Below are positions 17,790 through 26,515 of a DNA stretch of 64,000 nt, piece after piece. The stretch is taken from contig NZ_CP029078.1 in the NCBI RefSeq assembly GCF_005222485.1, positions 6,511,501 to 6,575,500 on the forward strand, given 5' to 3'. The DNA comes from Streptomyces griseoviridis. GTDB taxonomy: Bacteria; Actinomycetota; Actinomycetes; Streptomycetales; Streptomycetaceae. The position numbers and the translations under genes were made by a program. The notes under the pieces were generated by a model. The model had not been told where the DNA came from. It made no database searches and saw nothing but the letters and a program-made list of their open reading frames with translations. The number at the start of each line of letters is the position of its first letter. Within the stretch, counting starts at the first letter, position 1.

Positions 17790-18572
17790 ATGCGTGAAAG
17801 GCCCGATACGAGCGAGGAGTCGGAGCAGGGGACCGGAAGGAAACTGGACTTGAGCCTGCCCCAGGTGGCGGGCAGCGCCGTCGCCGCGGTGATCGCGGCC
17901 AAGCTCGCCTCGTCCTTCGGGGTCTACGGCACGATCCTCGGCGCCGGCGTCGTCAGCGTGATCGCCACCTGCGGCGGCAGCGTCTTCCAGCACTTCTTCC
18001 GGCACACCGGCCGGCAGATCAGAGAGGTCGGCGTCCCGGCCCGCGCCCCGCACCAGCCGTCGCCCGCGCCGGGCGAGTTCACCGAGGGCACCGTCTACCG
18101 CGCCCGGGTCAGGAGCTGGCGGCGCCCGGTGGTCGCGGCCGCCGTCGTCTTCGGCGTGACGATGGCCGGGATCACCACCTACGAGCTGGTGTCGGGCAGC
18201 AGCTTCAGCGGCCGGGGCGGGACGACGGTCAGTGACGCCGTCACCGGCAGGACCTCGTCCTCGGACCCGACGCCCGAGCCCTCGAACCCCTCGTCGGAGC
18301 CCGGCTCGGGCGACGGCGGCGCCGAAGGACCGGCCTCCGGATCGCCGACCCCGTCCTCCGACGCTGGCCAGGGCGGTTCCGACGGCTCCCCGACCCCCGG
18401 CGGGGACGGCGGCACGCCCGGCAGCTCCACCCCGGCCCCCACCCCGAGCGCCTCCGGCGACGGCACGGTCCTCACCCCCGCGCCCAGCGCGTCGGCTACG
18501 GCCCCAGAACCCTCCGCAGGTAGTCGTTCCGGAACAGCCGATCAGGGTCGAGCCGGTCCCGCAACGCCGTGA
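17790..18572 (+). CDS. Membrane protein with two hydrophobic segments and a Pro/Ser/Gly-rich tail
   Basis: A 260-residue protein of unknown function. One hydrophobic glycine-rich segment (about 30-65) and a second (about 118-137) fit a 2-TM membrane protein, with an N-terminal acidic stretch and a basic loop. From about residue 150 the sequence is low-complexity Pro/Ser/Thr/Gly, probably extracellular. The last 77 nt overlap the 3' end of the convergent oxidase gene, so the true protein may stop earlier if a frameshift exists in the repetitive tail. Start chosen at ATG 17790 because the promoter ends 6 nt upstream. Confidence 0.65.
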   Translation: MRERPDTSEESEQGTGRKLDLSLPQVAGSAVAAVIAAKLASSFGVYGTILGAGVVSVIATCGGSVFQHFFRHTGRQIREVGVPARAPHQPSPAPGEFTEGTVYRARVRSWRRPVVAAAVVFGVTMAGITTYELVSGSSFSGRGGTTVSDAVTGRTSSSDPTPEPSNPSSEPGSGDGGAEGPASGSPTPSSDAGQGGSDGSPTPGGDGGTPGSSTPAPTPSASGDGTVLTPAPSASATAPEPSAGSRSGTADQGRAGPATP

Positions 18573-19815
18573 ACTCCCCGAAGCGCGGATAGACCTCGGC
18601 GAAGTACTCCGCGTCCCTGGTGTGCACCTTGCCCCAGTGCGGACGGCCCTCGTGCGCGGTGAAGACGCGCTCGGCGGCGGTGAAGTAGGCGTGGTAGGGC
18701 GTGCCGCGGAACATGTGGACGGCGATGTACGCGCTCTCCCGACCCGAGGCGGTGGAGAGCGTGATGTCGTCGGCGGGCGCGGTCCGCACCTCGACCGGGA
18801 AGCTGATCCGCAGCCCGGACCGCTCGATCACGGTGCGCAGTTCGCGCAGCACCTCGGTGACGGCCGCGCGCGGGACGCAGTACTCCATCTCCACGAAGCG
18901 CACCCGGCGCGGTGAGGTGAACACCTTGTAGGGGATGTCCGTGTAGGTGCGCGCGGACAGCGCCCGGCTGGAGACCCGGGCGATGGTCGGCACGGAGGCG
19001 GGCGCGGCGCGGCCGACCCACTGGGCGACCTGGAAGACGCCGTTGGAGAGCAGTTCGTCGTCGATCCAGCCCCTGACCGGGCTCACCGGCCGCTCGGGAC
19101 CCGCGCTGCGGTTGTTGCGCTTGGTGTTGGTGGAGCCGGTGTGCGGGAACCAGTAGAACTCGAAGTGCTCGTTCTCCGCCCACAGCGCGTCGAACTCGGC
19201 GAGGACCCGGTCGAACGGCATCGGCTCCTCGCGCGCGGTGAGCAGGAAGACCGGCTCGACGGCGAACGTGATGGCCGTGACGACGCCCAGCGCGCCCAGG
19301 CCGATCCGGGCGGCGGCGAAGACGTCCGGGTTCTCCTCGGCGGAGCAGCGCAGCACCCCGCCGTCGGCGGTGACGAGTTCGAGTCCCCTGATCTGCGCGG
19401 CGATCGAGGCCGACTCGCGGCCGGTGCCGTGGGTGCCGGTGCTGGTGGCGCCCGAGACGGTCTGCTCCATGATGTCGCCCATGTTGGTGAGCGACAGGCC
19501 CTCGCGCGCCAGGGCCAGGTTGAGTCTCTTGAGCGGAGTACCCGCCTCGACCGTGACGGTCATGTTGTCGCGATCAATGTCGCGTATCCCGGTCAACAGT
19601 TGAGGGCGTATCAATACACCGTCGGTGGCCGCTATGGACGTGAACGAGTGCCCGCTGCCCACCGCCTTCACCGTGAGGCCGTCCTCGGCCGCCCCGCGCA
19701 CGGCCGCCGCCAGCTCCTCGACGGAGGCCGGGGTCACCTCCCGCGCCGGCCGCGCGGCGACGGTACCGCCCCAGTTACGCCACGTTCCGTTCCTGCCGCT
19801 CGCTGTGCTGCCCAA
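18496..19815 (-). CDS. FAD-linked D-arabinono-/L-gulono-1,4-lactone oxidase family protein
   Basis: A 439-residue aldonolactone oxidase-type flavoprotein. The N-terminal FAD domain has GSGHSFTSIAATDG near residue 53, where the histidine is the covalent flavin attachment site in relatives; the C-terminal ALO domain holds HWGKVH and ends NDYLRRVLGP. Members oxidise aldonolactones or sugar alcohols with oxygen. The start at 19815 lies inside the 3' end of the MFS gene (41-nt overlap), so the pair is probably translated together. Its 3' end overlaps the convergent membrane protein gene by 77 nt. Confidence 0.86.
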   Translation of the reverse strand: MGSTASGRNGTWRNWGGTVAARPAREVTPASVEELAAAVRGAAEDGLTVKAVGSGHSFTSIAATDGVLIRPQLLTGIRDIDRDNMTVTVEAGTPLKRLNLALAREGLSLTNMGDIMEQTVSGATSTGTHGTGRESASIAAQIRGLELVTADGGVLRCSAEENPDVFAAARIGLGALGVVTAITFAVEPVFLLTAREEPMPFDRVLAEFDALWAENEHFEFYWFPHTGSTNTKRNNRSAGPERPVSPVRGWIDDELLSNGVFQVAQWVGRAAPASVPTIARVSSRALSARTYTDIPYKVFTSPRRVRFVEMEYCVPRAAVTEVLRELRTVIERSGLRISFPVEVRTAPADDITLSTASGRESAYIAVHMFRGTPYHAYFTAAERVFTAHEGRPHWGKVHTRDAEYFAEVYPRFGEFTALRDRLDPDRLFRNDYLRRVLGP

Positions 19816-21013
19816 CGGTGCCTCCCCGACCCGGAGCCGGCTTGTTGAGCCGGCGGTACCCGAGGAAACCGACCGCGACCGCGACGGCCCCGGACACCGC
19901 CGGAACCCCGTACCCGGCCCGCGCCCCGGCCGCGTCGATGACCCAGCCGGCCACGGAGGAACCGACCGCGACCCCGACCGCGAGGCCGGTGCTCACCCAG
20001 GTCATGCCCTCGGTCAACTGCGCGCGTGGTACGTGCTCTTCGATGAGGGACATCGTCGTGATCATCGTGGGAGCGACGGACAGGCCCGCGACGAAGAGCG
20101 CCACGGCCAGAAACGGCAGGTTCCCGACCAGTAGGAGGGGGATCATACTCACGGCCGTCGCACAGATGCCCAGGAGCCAGCGGCGCCCCGGCGCCCCCGT
20201 GAAGCGCAGCAGCCCGAAGACCACCCCGGCCAGACACGAACCCGCCGCGTACAGGGCCAGCACGACGCTCGCCGCGCTCTTGTGGCCGCGCTCGTCGGCG
20301 AAGGCCACGGTGACCACGTCCACCGCCCCGAAGATCGTGCCGGTCGCCACGAAGGTGGCCACCAGCACCTGGAGCCCCCGGGAGCGCATCGCGCTGCCGC
20401 CGCCCCGATCTTCGCGCGGATGCGGCACGGGCTCGGTGGCCCGCTGCGACGTCAGCCAGAAGACGCCGACCGCGAGGAAGCAGGCGGCGAGCAGCGGACC
20501 CGCCTCCGGGAACCACGCGGTCGACAGGCCGATGGAGATGATCGGCCCGAAGATGAAGCACACCTCGTCGATCACGGACTCGAAGGAGTACGCGGTGTGC
20601 AGTTGGGGCGTGCCCCGGTACAGCGCGGCCCACCGCGCCCGGACCATCGCGCCGAGGCTCGGCACCGCGCCGATCCCGGCCGCGCACACGAACAGCACCC
20701 AGTCGGGGCTCCCGAAGTGCGCCGCGCACAGCAGCCCCGCTGCCGCGACGAGCGCCACCAGGGTCGCCGGGCGCAGCACCCGGGCCTGCCCGTGCCGGTC
20801 CACCAGCCGGGAGATCTGCGGCCCGAGGGCGGCGGCGGAGAGCGCGATGGTCGCCGAGAGGCCGCCCGCCAGCCCGTACCGCCCGGTGACCTGGGAGATC
20901 ATCGTGACGACGCCGATGCCCATCATCGACAGGGGCATCCGGCCGAGAAGCCCCGCGGCGGAGAACCCCTTGGAGCCTGGGGCGGCGAACAGGGCGCGGT
21001 AGGGGCTGGGCAC
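19775..21013 (-). CDS. Major facilitator superfamily transporter
   Basis: A 412-residue integral membrane protein with about 12 hydrophobic helices and the Arg/Asp-rich cytoplasmic loop ISRLVDRHGQARV after the second helix, typical of MFS drug/solute exporters. It is co-transcribed ahead of the lactone oxidase and overlaps it, which suggests transport of a substrate or product of that enzyme, though this is inference. The ATG at 21013 lacks a strong Shine-Dalgarno. It is divergent from ferrochelatase. Confidence 0.85.
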   Translation of the reverse strand: MPSPYRALFAAPGSKGFSAAGLLGRMPLSMMGIGVVTMISQVTGRYGLAGGLSATIALSAAALGPQISRLVDRHGQARVLRPATLVALVAAAGLLCAAHFGSPDWVLFVCAAGIGAVPSLGAMVRARWAALYRGTPQLHTAYSFESVIDEVCFIFGPIISIGLSTAWFPEAGPLLAACFLAVGVFWLTSQRATEPVPHPREDRGGGSAMRSRGLQVLVATFVATGTIFGAVDVVTVAFADERGHKSAASVVLALYAAGSCLAGVVFGLLRFTGAPGRRWLLGICATAVSMIPLLLVGNLPFLAVALFVAGLSVAPTMITTMSLIEEHVPRAQLTEGMTWVSTGLAVGVAVGSSVAGWVIDAAGARAGYGVPAVSGAVAVAVGFLGYRRLNKPAPGRGGTVGQHSERQERNVA

Positions 21014-21199
21014 GGGGTCTCCGAAGGGGTACGGGCACGCGCGCGTACGGCGGCTCCGGCGCGGCGTGGACGAGACAGCTCAGTAAGGTGCCAAAGCGGC
21101 TGATACAGCTTACGAGTGAGGTCACCCTAATGCACCCGGTCATTCGGGCCGATCCCCGACCCACCCCCCCGCCGTTTCCGGGCTGTCAGAGCCGGGTGG

Positions 21200-21205
21200 C
21201 AGGAT
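21200..21205 (+). promoter_or_regulatory. -10-like CAGGAT just before the ferrochelatase start
   Basis: CAGGAT ends 6 nt before the ATG at 21212 and no Shine-Dalgarno is visible, suggesting a leaderless transcript. The -35 region is not convincing. Confidence 0.4.
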
Positions 21206-21211
21206 CGAGGC

Positions 21212-22339
21212 ATGCCAGAAGCGCGCGATGCCACCCCCTACGACGCCCTGCTCCTGCTCTCCTTCGGCGGCCCCGAAGGCCCGGACGACGTGGTCCCGTT
21301 CCTGGAGAACGTGACACGCGGGCGAGGCATCCCCACGGAACGCCTGAAGGAAGTCGGCAGCCACTACTTCCTGTTCGGCGGAGTCAGCCCGATCAACGCC
21401 CAGAACCGCGCCCTGCTCCAGGCCCTCCGCGAGGACTTCGCGGACCACGGTCTCGACCTGCCGGTCTACTGGGGCAACCGCAACTGGGCGCCCTACCTGA
21501 CCGACACCCTGCGCGAGATGACCGCCGACGGCCGCCGCCGCGTCCTGGTCCTCACCACCAGCGCCTACGCCTCCTACTCGGGCTGCCGCCAGTACCGCGA
21601 GAACCTCGCCGAGTCGCTGGCCGCCCTCGAGGCCGAGGGCCTGGTCCCGCCGAGGATCGACAAGCTGCGGCACTACTTCAACCACGAGGGCTTCGTCGAG
21701 CCCATGACCGAAGGCGTCCTCGCCTCCCTGGCCGACCTCCCCGACGAGGTCAGGGACGGCGCCCACATCGCGTTCACGACCCACTCCATCCCCACCGCCG
21801 CGGCCGACACCTCGGGCCCCGCCGAGGACCACGGGGACGGCGGCGCCTACGTCCGCCAGCACCTGGAGGTGGCCCGGCTGATCGCCGACGCGGTGACCGC
21901 CCGCACCGGCGTCGAACACCCCTGGCAGCTCGTCTACCAGTCCCGCTCGGGCGCCCCGCACATCCCCTGGCTCGAGCCCGACATCTGCGACCACCTGGAG
22001 GAGCGCCGGGCGGCCGGCGTCCCGGCCGTCGTCATGGCCCCCATCGGCTTCGTCTCCGACCACATGGAGGTCCTCTACGACCTCGACACGGAGGCCACCG
22101 CCAGAGCCGCCGAACTGGGCCTGCCGGTACGGCGCTCCGCCACCGTCGGCGCCGACCCGCGCTTCGCCGCCGCCGTCCGCGACCTCGTCGTGGAGCGCGC
22201 GGCCGTGGAACGCGGCCTGACGGTCACCCCGTGCGCCCTCGGCGCCCTCGGGCCGAGCCACAACGTCTGCCCGGCCGGCTGCTGCCCGGCCAGGAACCCA
22301 CGCCCCGCGGCCGCGGGCGCCGACAGCCCGTACGCGTGA
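21212..22339 (+). CDS. hemH: Ferrochelatase, probably coproporphyrin type
   Basis: A 375-residue ferrochelatase that inserts Fe2+ into a porphyrin in heme synthesis. The catalytic histidine lies in [13 protein letters not shown] near residue 190. Cysteines in SGCRQYREN and near the C-terminus ([10 protein letters not shown]) match the [2Fe-2S] ligands of actinobacterial enzymes. In Actinobacteria this enzyme acts on coproporphyrin III (CpfC), the basis for the second half of the call. It is followed 8 nt later by the inositol monophosphatase gene. Confidence 0.92.
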   Translation: MPEARDATPYDALLLLSFGGPEGPDDVVPFLENVTRGRGIPTERLKEVGSHYFLFGGVSPINAQNRALLQALREDFADHGLDLPVYWGNRNWAPYLTDTLREMTADGRRRVLVLTTSAYASYSGCRQYRENLAESLAALEAEGLVPPRIDKLRHYFNHEGFVEPMTEGVLASLADLPDEVRDGAHIAFTTHSIPTAAADTSGPAEDHGDGGAYVRQHLEVARLIADAVTARTGVEHPWQLVYQSRSGAPHIPWLEPDICDHLEERRAAGVPAVVMAPIGFVSDHMEVLYDLDTEATARAAELGLPVRRSATVGADPRFAAAVRDLVVERAAVERGLTVTPCALGALGPSHNVCPAGCCPARNPRPAAAGADSPYA

Positions 22340-22347
22340 GGAGCCCC

Positions 22348-23163
22348 GTGACCGACCCCCTGCACTCGGACCTGCTCGCCCTCGCCCAGGAGGCCGCCCG
22401 GCGCGCGGGCACCCTGCTGCGCGACGGCCGCCCGGCCGACCTGGCCGTGGCGAAGACCAAGTCGAGCCCCATCGACGTCGTCACCGAGATGGACATCGCG
22501 GCGGAGAAGCTGATCACCGACCTGATCGCAGGAGACCGCCCCGACGACGGCTTCCTCGGCGAGGAGGGCGCGTCGAGCGAGGGCACCAGCGGCATCCGCT
22601 GGGTCGTCGACCCCCTCGACGGCACCGTCAACTACCTCTACGGGCTGCCCACCTGGTCGGTCTCCATCGCCGCCGAACAGGACGGCGAACGGGTCGTCGC
22701 AGTGGTGGCGGCCCCGATGCGCGGCGAGACGTACCACGCGGTGCGCGGCGCGGGCGCCTGGGCCACCGGCGCGTGGGAGGGCGAACGGCGCCTCGCCTGC
22801 CGCCCGGCACCGCCCCTGGACCAGGCCCTGGTCTCCACGGGCTTCAACTACGTCACCGAGGTCCGCACCCACCAGGCCGAGGTGGCCCACCGCCTCATCC
22901 CGCTGCTGCGCGACATCCGCCGGGGCGGCTCGGCCGCCGTCGACCTCTGCGACGTGGCCGCCGGACGCCTGGACGGCTACTACGAACGCGGCCTGCACCC
23001 CTGGGACCTCGCGGCGGGCGACCTGATCGCCAGGGAAGCGGGCGCCAGGACCGGCGGCCGCCCCGGAGAACGCCCGGGACACGATCTGACGATCGCCGCC
23101 ACCCCCGGCGTCTTCGAACCCCTCCAGCAGCACCTGGAAGCCCTCGGCGCCTGGCACGACTGA
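22348..23163 (+). CDS. Inositol monophosphatase family protein
   Basis: A 271-residue Mg2+-dependent sugar phosphatase. Metal motifs are GEEGASSEG (near residue 72), DPLDGTVNYLYG (near 90) and HPWDLAAGDLIA (near 217). It hydrolyses inositol-1-phosphate or related monophosphates; in actinobacteria such activity supplies inositol for mycothiol and phosphoinositides, but other substrates are possible. GTG 22348 was preferred over GTG 22336 because GAGGAG sits 6 nt before it. It forms a two-gene operon with hemH that ends in a strong hairpin. Confidence 0.88.
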   Translation: MTDPLHSDLLALAQEAARRAGTLLRDGRPADLAVAKTKSSPIDVVTEMDIAAEKLITDLIAGDRPDDGFLGEEGASSEGTSGIRWVVDPLDGTVNYLYGLPTWSVSIAAEQDGERVVAVVAAPMRGETYHAVRGAGAWATGAWEGERRLACRPAPPLDQALVSTGFNYVTEVRTHQAEVAHRLIPLLRDIRRGGSAAVDLCDVAAGRLDGYYERGLHPWDLAAGDLIAREAGARTGGRPGERPGHDLTIAATPGVFEPLQQHLEALGAWHD

Positions 23164-23228
23164 GACGTCTGATCCCCGGGACGGGCGCCTGCTCCCCGGG
23201 ACAGACCCCTGACCCCGGGGCAAACGGA

Positions 23229-23261
23229 AGGGCCTCCGGTGCTGGATTCACCGGAGGCCCT
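23229..23261 (+). terminator. Terminator of the hemH operon
   Basis: AGGGCCTCCGGTG at 23229-23241 pairs perfectly with CACCGGAGGCCCT at 23249-23261 around a 7-nt loop. It lies between convergent genes and may serve both directions. Confidence 0.85.
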
Positions 23262-23325
23262 CCGCCCTGCGACAAGCTCAACGCGCCCGCGAGCGACGAT
23301 CCCCGCGGTTCCTGCCGGTCAGACG

Positions 23326-23490
23326 CTAGGCGCTGACCTCCACACCGTGTTCGGCGGCCAGGCGGCGCAGGTCGTCGAGCTCACCCTGCTCCACCTCGAC
23401 GAGGAAGTCGTCGCCCTCGTCACGAGCCCGCGTCAGATCGGTCTCGGTCGCCCTTATGCGCTGCAGAAGTCCTGCGGTGAATGCGTCCAT
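23326..23490 (-). CDS. Small conserved protein, 54 residues
   Basis: A short acidic, helix-forming protein: one long amphipathic helix from about residue 5 to 45 with no cysteine or membrane segment, ending VEVSA. GAGGGGG precedes the ATG at 23490 at a good distance, and charged-residue and third-base patterns fit a real gene. I recall small proteins of this kind next to cutRS in Streptomyces. Function is unknown. It converges with the hemH operon. Confidence 0.7.
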   Translation of the reverse strand: MDAFTAGLLQRIRATETDLTRARDEGDDFLVEVEQGELDDLRRLAAEHGVEVSA

Positions 23491-23902
23491 GCTGCGCCCC
23501 CTCGTCCTGGGTCGTGGGTCTGTGGCACGGGGGTGTGCCGTTAGGAAGGGGCGATCACGTCTCCACAGGTGCCCGGCGCAGCCGCGCCGGGCGGCGACGG
23601 TGCCGGACACCCGCGCCCACTCTGCGGAAAGCGGATTGCGCCGTGCCGCATGGTGTTGCGGCACTAGCAGAGCGTGATCGCGGGGTATGAACGGTCCTCC
23701 CCGCCGTCCCTTCCACGGAAACCTCAACCCGACGAGAAAATCTCGCATTCCCGGGCCTCACACCCGTTCTTCATGCTCCGTACCCCGCCTTACCGCCGAC
23801 TTATGGCCGAAAAGGGCAGGATGGAGCCCGACACCCGGGAAGACCCCTGCCAGCGGGCGCCGACCGGCGCTACGCGGGTGGACATCAGGAAGGACAACGG
23901 AC
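23491..23902. promoter_or_regulatory. Divergent intergenic region upstream of cutRS
   Basis: About 410 bp between the small minus-strand gene and cutR. It is less GC-biased near 23720-23800 and contains no frame with good coding character. It should hold the cutRS promoter; no palindrome was identified. GGAAGGACAACGGAC before GTG 23903 is the cutR ribosome site. Confidence 0.45.
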
Positions 23903-24556
23903 GTGCGTGTACTCGTCGTCGAGGACGAGCAGCTGCTCGCCGATGCGGTGGCCACCGGACTGCGCCGGGAGGCCATGGCCGTCGACGTCGTGTACGACGG
24001 CGCGGCCGCCCTGGAGCGCATCGGGGTCAACGACTACGACGTGGTCGTCCTCGACCGCGACCTCCCGCTCGTCCACGGCGACGACGTCTGCCGCCGCATC
24101 GTCGAACTGGGCATGCCCACCCGCGTGCTGATGCTGACCGCCTCCGGCGACGTCAGCGACCGCGTCGAGGGCCTGGAGATCGGCGCCGACGACTACCTCC
24201 CCAAGCCCTTCGCCTTCAGCGAGCTGATCGCCCGGGTGCGCGCCCTCGGCCGGCGCACCAGCGTGCCGCTGCCGCCCGTCCTGGAGCGCGCCGGGATCAA
24301 GCTCGACCCCAACCGCCGCGAGGTCTTCCGCGACGGCAAGGAGGTCCAGCTCGCGCCGAAGGAGTTCGCCGTCCTCGAGGTGCTGATGCGCTCCGAGGGC
24401 GCCGTGGTCTCCGCGGAGCAGCTCCTGGAGAAGGCCTGGGACGAGAACACCGACCCGTTCACCAACGTCGTGCGGGTGACCGTGATGACGCTGCGCCGCA
24501 AGCTGGGCGAGCCGCCCGTCATCGTCACCGTGCCCGGCTCCGGCTACCGGATCTGA
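23903..24556 (+). CDS. cutR: Response regulator CutR (OmpR/PhoB type)
   Basis: A 217-residue regulator with an N-terminal receiver (Asp51 in VVVLDRDLPL is the predicted phosphosite, Lys in LPKPFAFSE completes the pocket) and a C-terminal winged helix (about 125-217, ending PGSGYRI). It starts at GTG 23903, chosen over upstream open codons by the Shine-Dalgarno and by family length. The histidine kinase gene cutS begins 6 nt after its stop. In Streptomyces CutRS affects antibiotic production and has been linked to extracytoplasmic stress. Confidence 0.92.
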   Translation: MRVLVVEDEQLLADAVATGLRREAMAVDVVYDGAAALERIGVNDYDVVVLDRDLPLVHGDDVCRRIVELGMPTRVLMLTASGDVSDRVEGLEIGADDYLPKPFAFSELIARVRALGRRTSVPLPPVLERAGIKLDPNRREVFRDGKEVQLAPKEFAVLEVLMRSEGAVVSAEQLLEKAWDENTDPFTNVVRVTVMTLRRKLGEPPVIVTVPGSGYRI

Positions 24557-24562
24557 TCCCCG

Positions 24563-25810
24563 ATGGCAGCAACACCCGCGCTCCCCACCGCGCCGCCCAA
24601 GCCCACCTGGGACCCCAAGAAGCCCGAACCGCCCTTCCCGTGGCTGCGCCCGACCATCCGGATACGGCTGACGCTGCTGTACGGCGGCATGTTCCTGATC
24701 GCCGGCATCCTGCTGCTGTCGATCATCTACCTGCTGGCCGCGCAGGCGATCAACACCGGCAACCAGCCGCCGTTCAAGATCGTCAGCGGCACCCTGATCA
24801 AGGTCACCAGCGACGACTGCCCGGCGATCAACAGCTCCTCGCTGCCGCTGTCCGACTTCAACGACGTGATCGCCCAGTGCGTCGACCAGCAGCGCCAGGT
24901 GGCCCTCGACCACCTCCTCAGCCGCTCCCTGCTGGCCCTCCTGGGCCTCGCGGTGATCGCCTTCGCCTTCGGATACGCGATGGCGGGCCGGGTCCTCTCG
25001 CCGCTCGGCCGGATCACCCGCACCGCCCGCGCGGTGGCCGGCTCGGACCTCTCCCGCCGGATCGAGCTCGACGGCCCGGACGACGAGCTGAAGGAGCTGG
25101 CCGACACCTTCGACGAGATGCTGGAGCGCCTCCAGCGGGCCTTCACCGCGCAGCAGCGCTTCGTCGGCAACGCCTCGCACGAGCTGCGCACCCCGCTCGC
25201 GATCAACCGCACGCTCCTGGAGGTGCACCTCTCCGACCCCAACGCGCCGGTGGAGCTGCAACAGCTCGGCAAGACCCTGCTGGCCACCAACGAACGCAGC
25301 GAGCAGCTCGTCGAGGGCCTGCTGCTGCTCGCCCGCAGCGACAACCAGATCGTCGAGCGCAAACCGGTCGACATCGCGGAGGTCGCCGAGCAGGCGATCG
25401 ACCAGGTGCACGCGGAGGCGGCCGCCAAGGGCGTGGTGATCCGCGGGGAGCAGAAACCCGCGGTGGTCCAGGGCAACGGTGTGCTGCTGGAGCGGATCGC
25501 GCTGAACCTCGTGCAGAACGCGGTGCGCTACAACGTCCCGCAGGACGGCTGGGTGGAGGTCACCACCGACGTGCAGCACGGTCAGGCGGTCCTGGTCGTC
25601 TCCAACACGGGTCCGGTCGTCCCGGCCTACGAGGTCGACAACATCTTCGAGCCGTTCCGGCGGTTGCGCACCGAGCGCACGGGCAGTGACAAGGGGGTCG
25701 GGTTGGGCCTGTCCATCGTGCGGTCCGTGGCACGGGCGCACGGAGGGCACATCGCGGCACAGCCGCGTGAGGGAGGTGGGCTCGTGATGCGGGTCACCCT
25801 GCCGATCTGA
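24563..25810 (+). CDS. cutS: Sensor histidine kinase CutS
   Basis: A 415-residue membrane kinase. A Pro-rich cytoplasmic N-terminus leads to TM1 (about 34-57), a short extracellular loop (about 58-115) and TM2 (about 118-142), then HAMP, HisKA with His206 in NASHELRTPLA, and an ATP-binding domain with LNLVQNAVRYN and the G box GVGLGLSIV. The extracellular loop has exactly two cysteines, C86 and C106, which could form a disulfide and serve as a redox or folding sensor; I recall this feature being discussed for CutS. It is co-transcribed with cutR. Confidence 0.92.
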   Translation: MAATPALPTAPPKPTWDPKKPEPPFPWLRPTIRIRLTLLYGGMFLIAGILLLSIIYLLAAQAINTGNQPPFKIVSGTLIKVTSDDCPAINSSSLPLSDFNDVIAQCVDQQRQVALDHLLSRSLLALLGLAVIAFAFGYAMAGRVLSPLGRITRTARAVAGSDLSRRIELDGPDDELKELADTFDEMLERLQRAFTAQQRFVGNASHELRTPLAINRTLLEVHLSDPNAPVELQQLGKTLLATNERSEQLVEGLLLLARSDNQIVERKPVDIAEVAEQAIDQVHAEAAAKGVVIRGEQKPAVVQGNGVLLERIALNLVQNAVRYNVPQDGWVEVTTDVQHGQAVLVVSNTGPVVPAYEVDNIFEPFRRLRTERTGSDKGVGLGLSIVRSVARAHGGHIAAQPREGGGLVMRVTLPI

Positions 25811-25884
25811 GATCATGGCCGCCGACACACGGGGGATGTTCGCTTTGCGCGGAATTTTCTGGGCACGAGAAAAGCGGTTCCGTG

Positions 25885-25898
25885 TGTGATCGATCACA
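25885..25898. promoter_or_regulatory. 14-bp perfect palindrome TGTGATCGATCACA
   Basis: A perfect palindrome with CRP-like half sites (TGTGA/TCACA) but a 4-nt instead of 6-nt spacer. It lies 75 bp after cutS and about 310 bp before the DUF4193 gene. It could be a CRP-family or other dimer site; function unproven. Confidence 0.35.
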
Positions 25899-26023
25899 AG
25901 GGCGATTTTCCGGCCATCTACTCTCAGTGATCTTCCACCCCCCCGGAAAGCCTGGATAATCCGGGTTTTCGTGGGTCTTGTTCACGGGAAGTACACGGTG
26001 AGACGCCTTTGAAGTGCGGCATT

Positions 26024-26041
26024 GGGACCGTGTACGGTCCC
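26024..26041. promoter_or_regulatory. 18-bp inverted repeat upstream of the DUF4193 gene
   Basis: GGGACCGT, a 2-nt centre, and ACGGTCCC form perfect 8-bp arms 165 bp before the DUF4193 start. The surrounding 25811-26205 is a 395-bp gene-free stretch, AT-richer than average near 25840-25990, likely containing the promoter. The palindrome is a candidate operator or attenuator. Confidence 0.45.
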
Positions 26042-26205
26042 GTTCGCCATCCAAGCCGATCACTCTTGAGGAGTCCGGTTGGGTGTCGATTGAGTAACAG
26101 ACCTTGATGTGAGGCAAAATCTCCGCCTCAGGTCGGGCACAAGTCCGGCCTCTCACGCGTTACGTGCGCTGGAGACACCGCAGACACCCAGAGGGGGAGA
26201 GCGAC

Positions 26206-26502
26206 ATGGCAACGGATTACGACACCCCACGCAAGACCGACGACGACGTCGACTCGGACAGCCTTGAAGAACTCAAGGCCAGGCGAAACGACAAGTCGAC
26301 GTCGGCGGTCGACGTCGACGAGTTCGAGGCCGCAGAGGGCCTCGAACTTCCCGGCGCGGACCTCTCGAACGAAGAGTTGGCCGTCCGGGTCCTGCCCAAG
26401 CAGCAGGACGAGTTCACCTGCATGAGTTGCTTCCTCGTGCACCACCGCAGCCAGCTGGCCCGAGAGAAGAACGGCCAGCCGATCTGCCGCGACTGCGACT
26501 GA
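26206..26502 (+). CDS. DUF4193 family zinc-ribbon-like protein
   Basis: A 98-residue acidic protein conserved in Actinobacteria. The C-terminal half has two CxxC pairs, CMSC near residue 77 and CRDC at the end, spaced like a zinc ribbon. The N-terminal half is Asp/Glu-rich and probably disordered. It follows a strong ribosome site (GAGGGGGAG). Function is unknown; related small proteins often contact RNA polymerase or nucleic acid, but nothing here proves that. The next gene starts 14 nt downstream. Confidence 0.85.
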   Translation: MATDYDTPRKTDDDVDSDSLEELKARRNDKSTSAVDVDEFEAAEGLELPGADLSNEELAVRVLPKQQDEFTCMSCFLVHHRSQLAREKNGQPICRDCD

Positions 26503-26515
26503 GGGCGGGTCGGCC

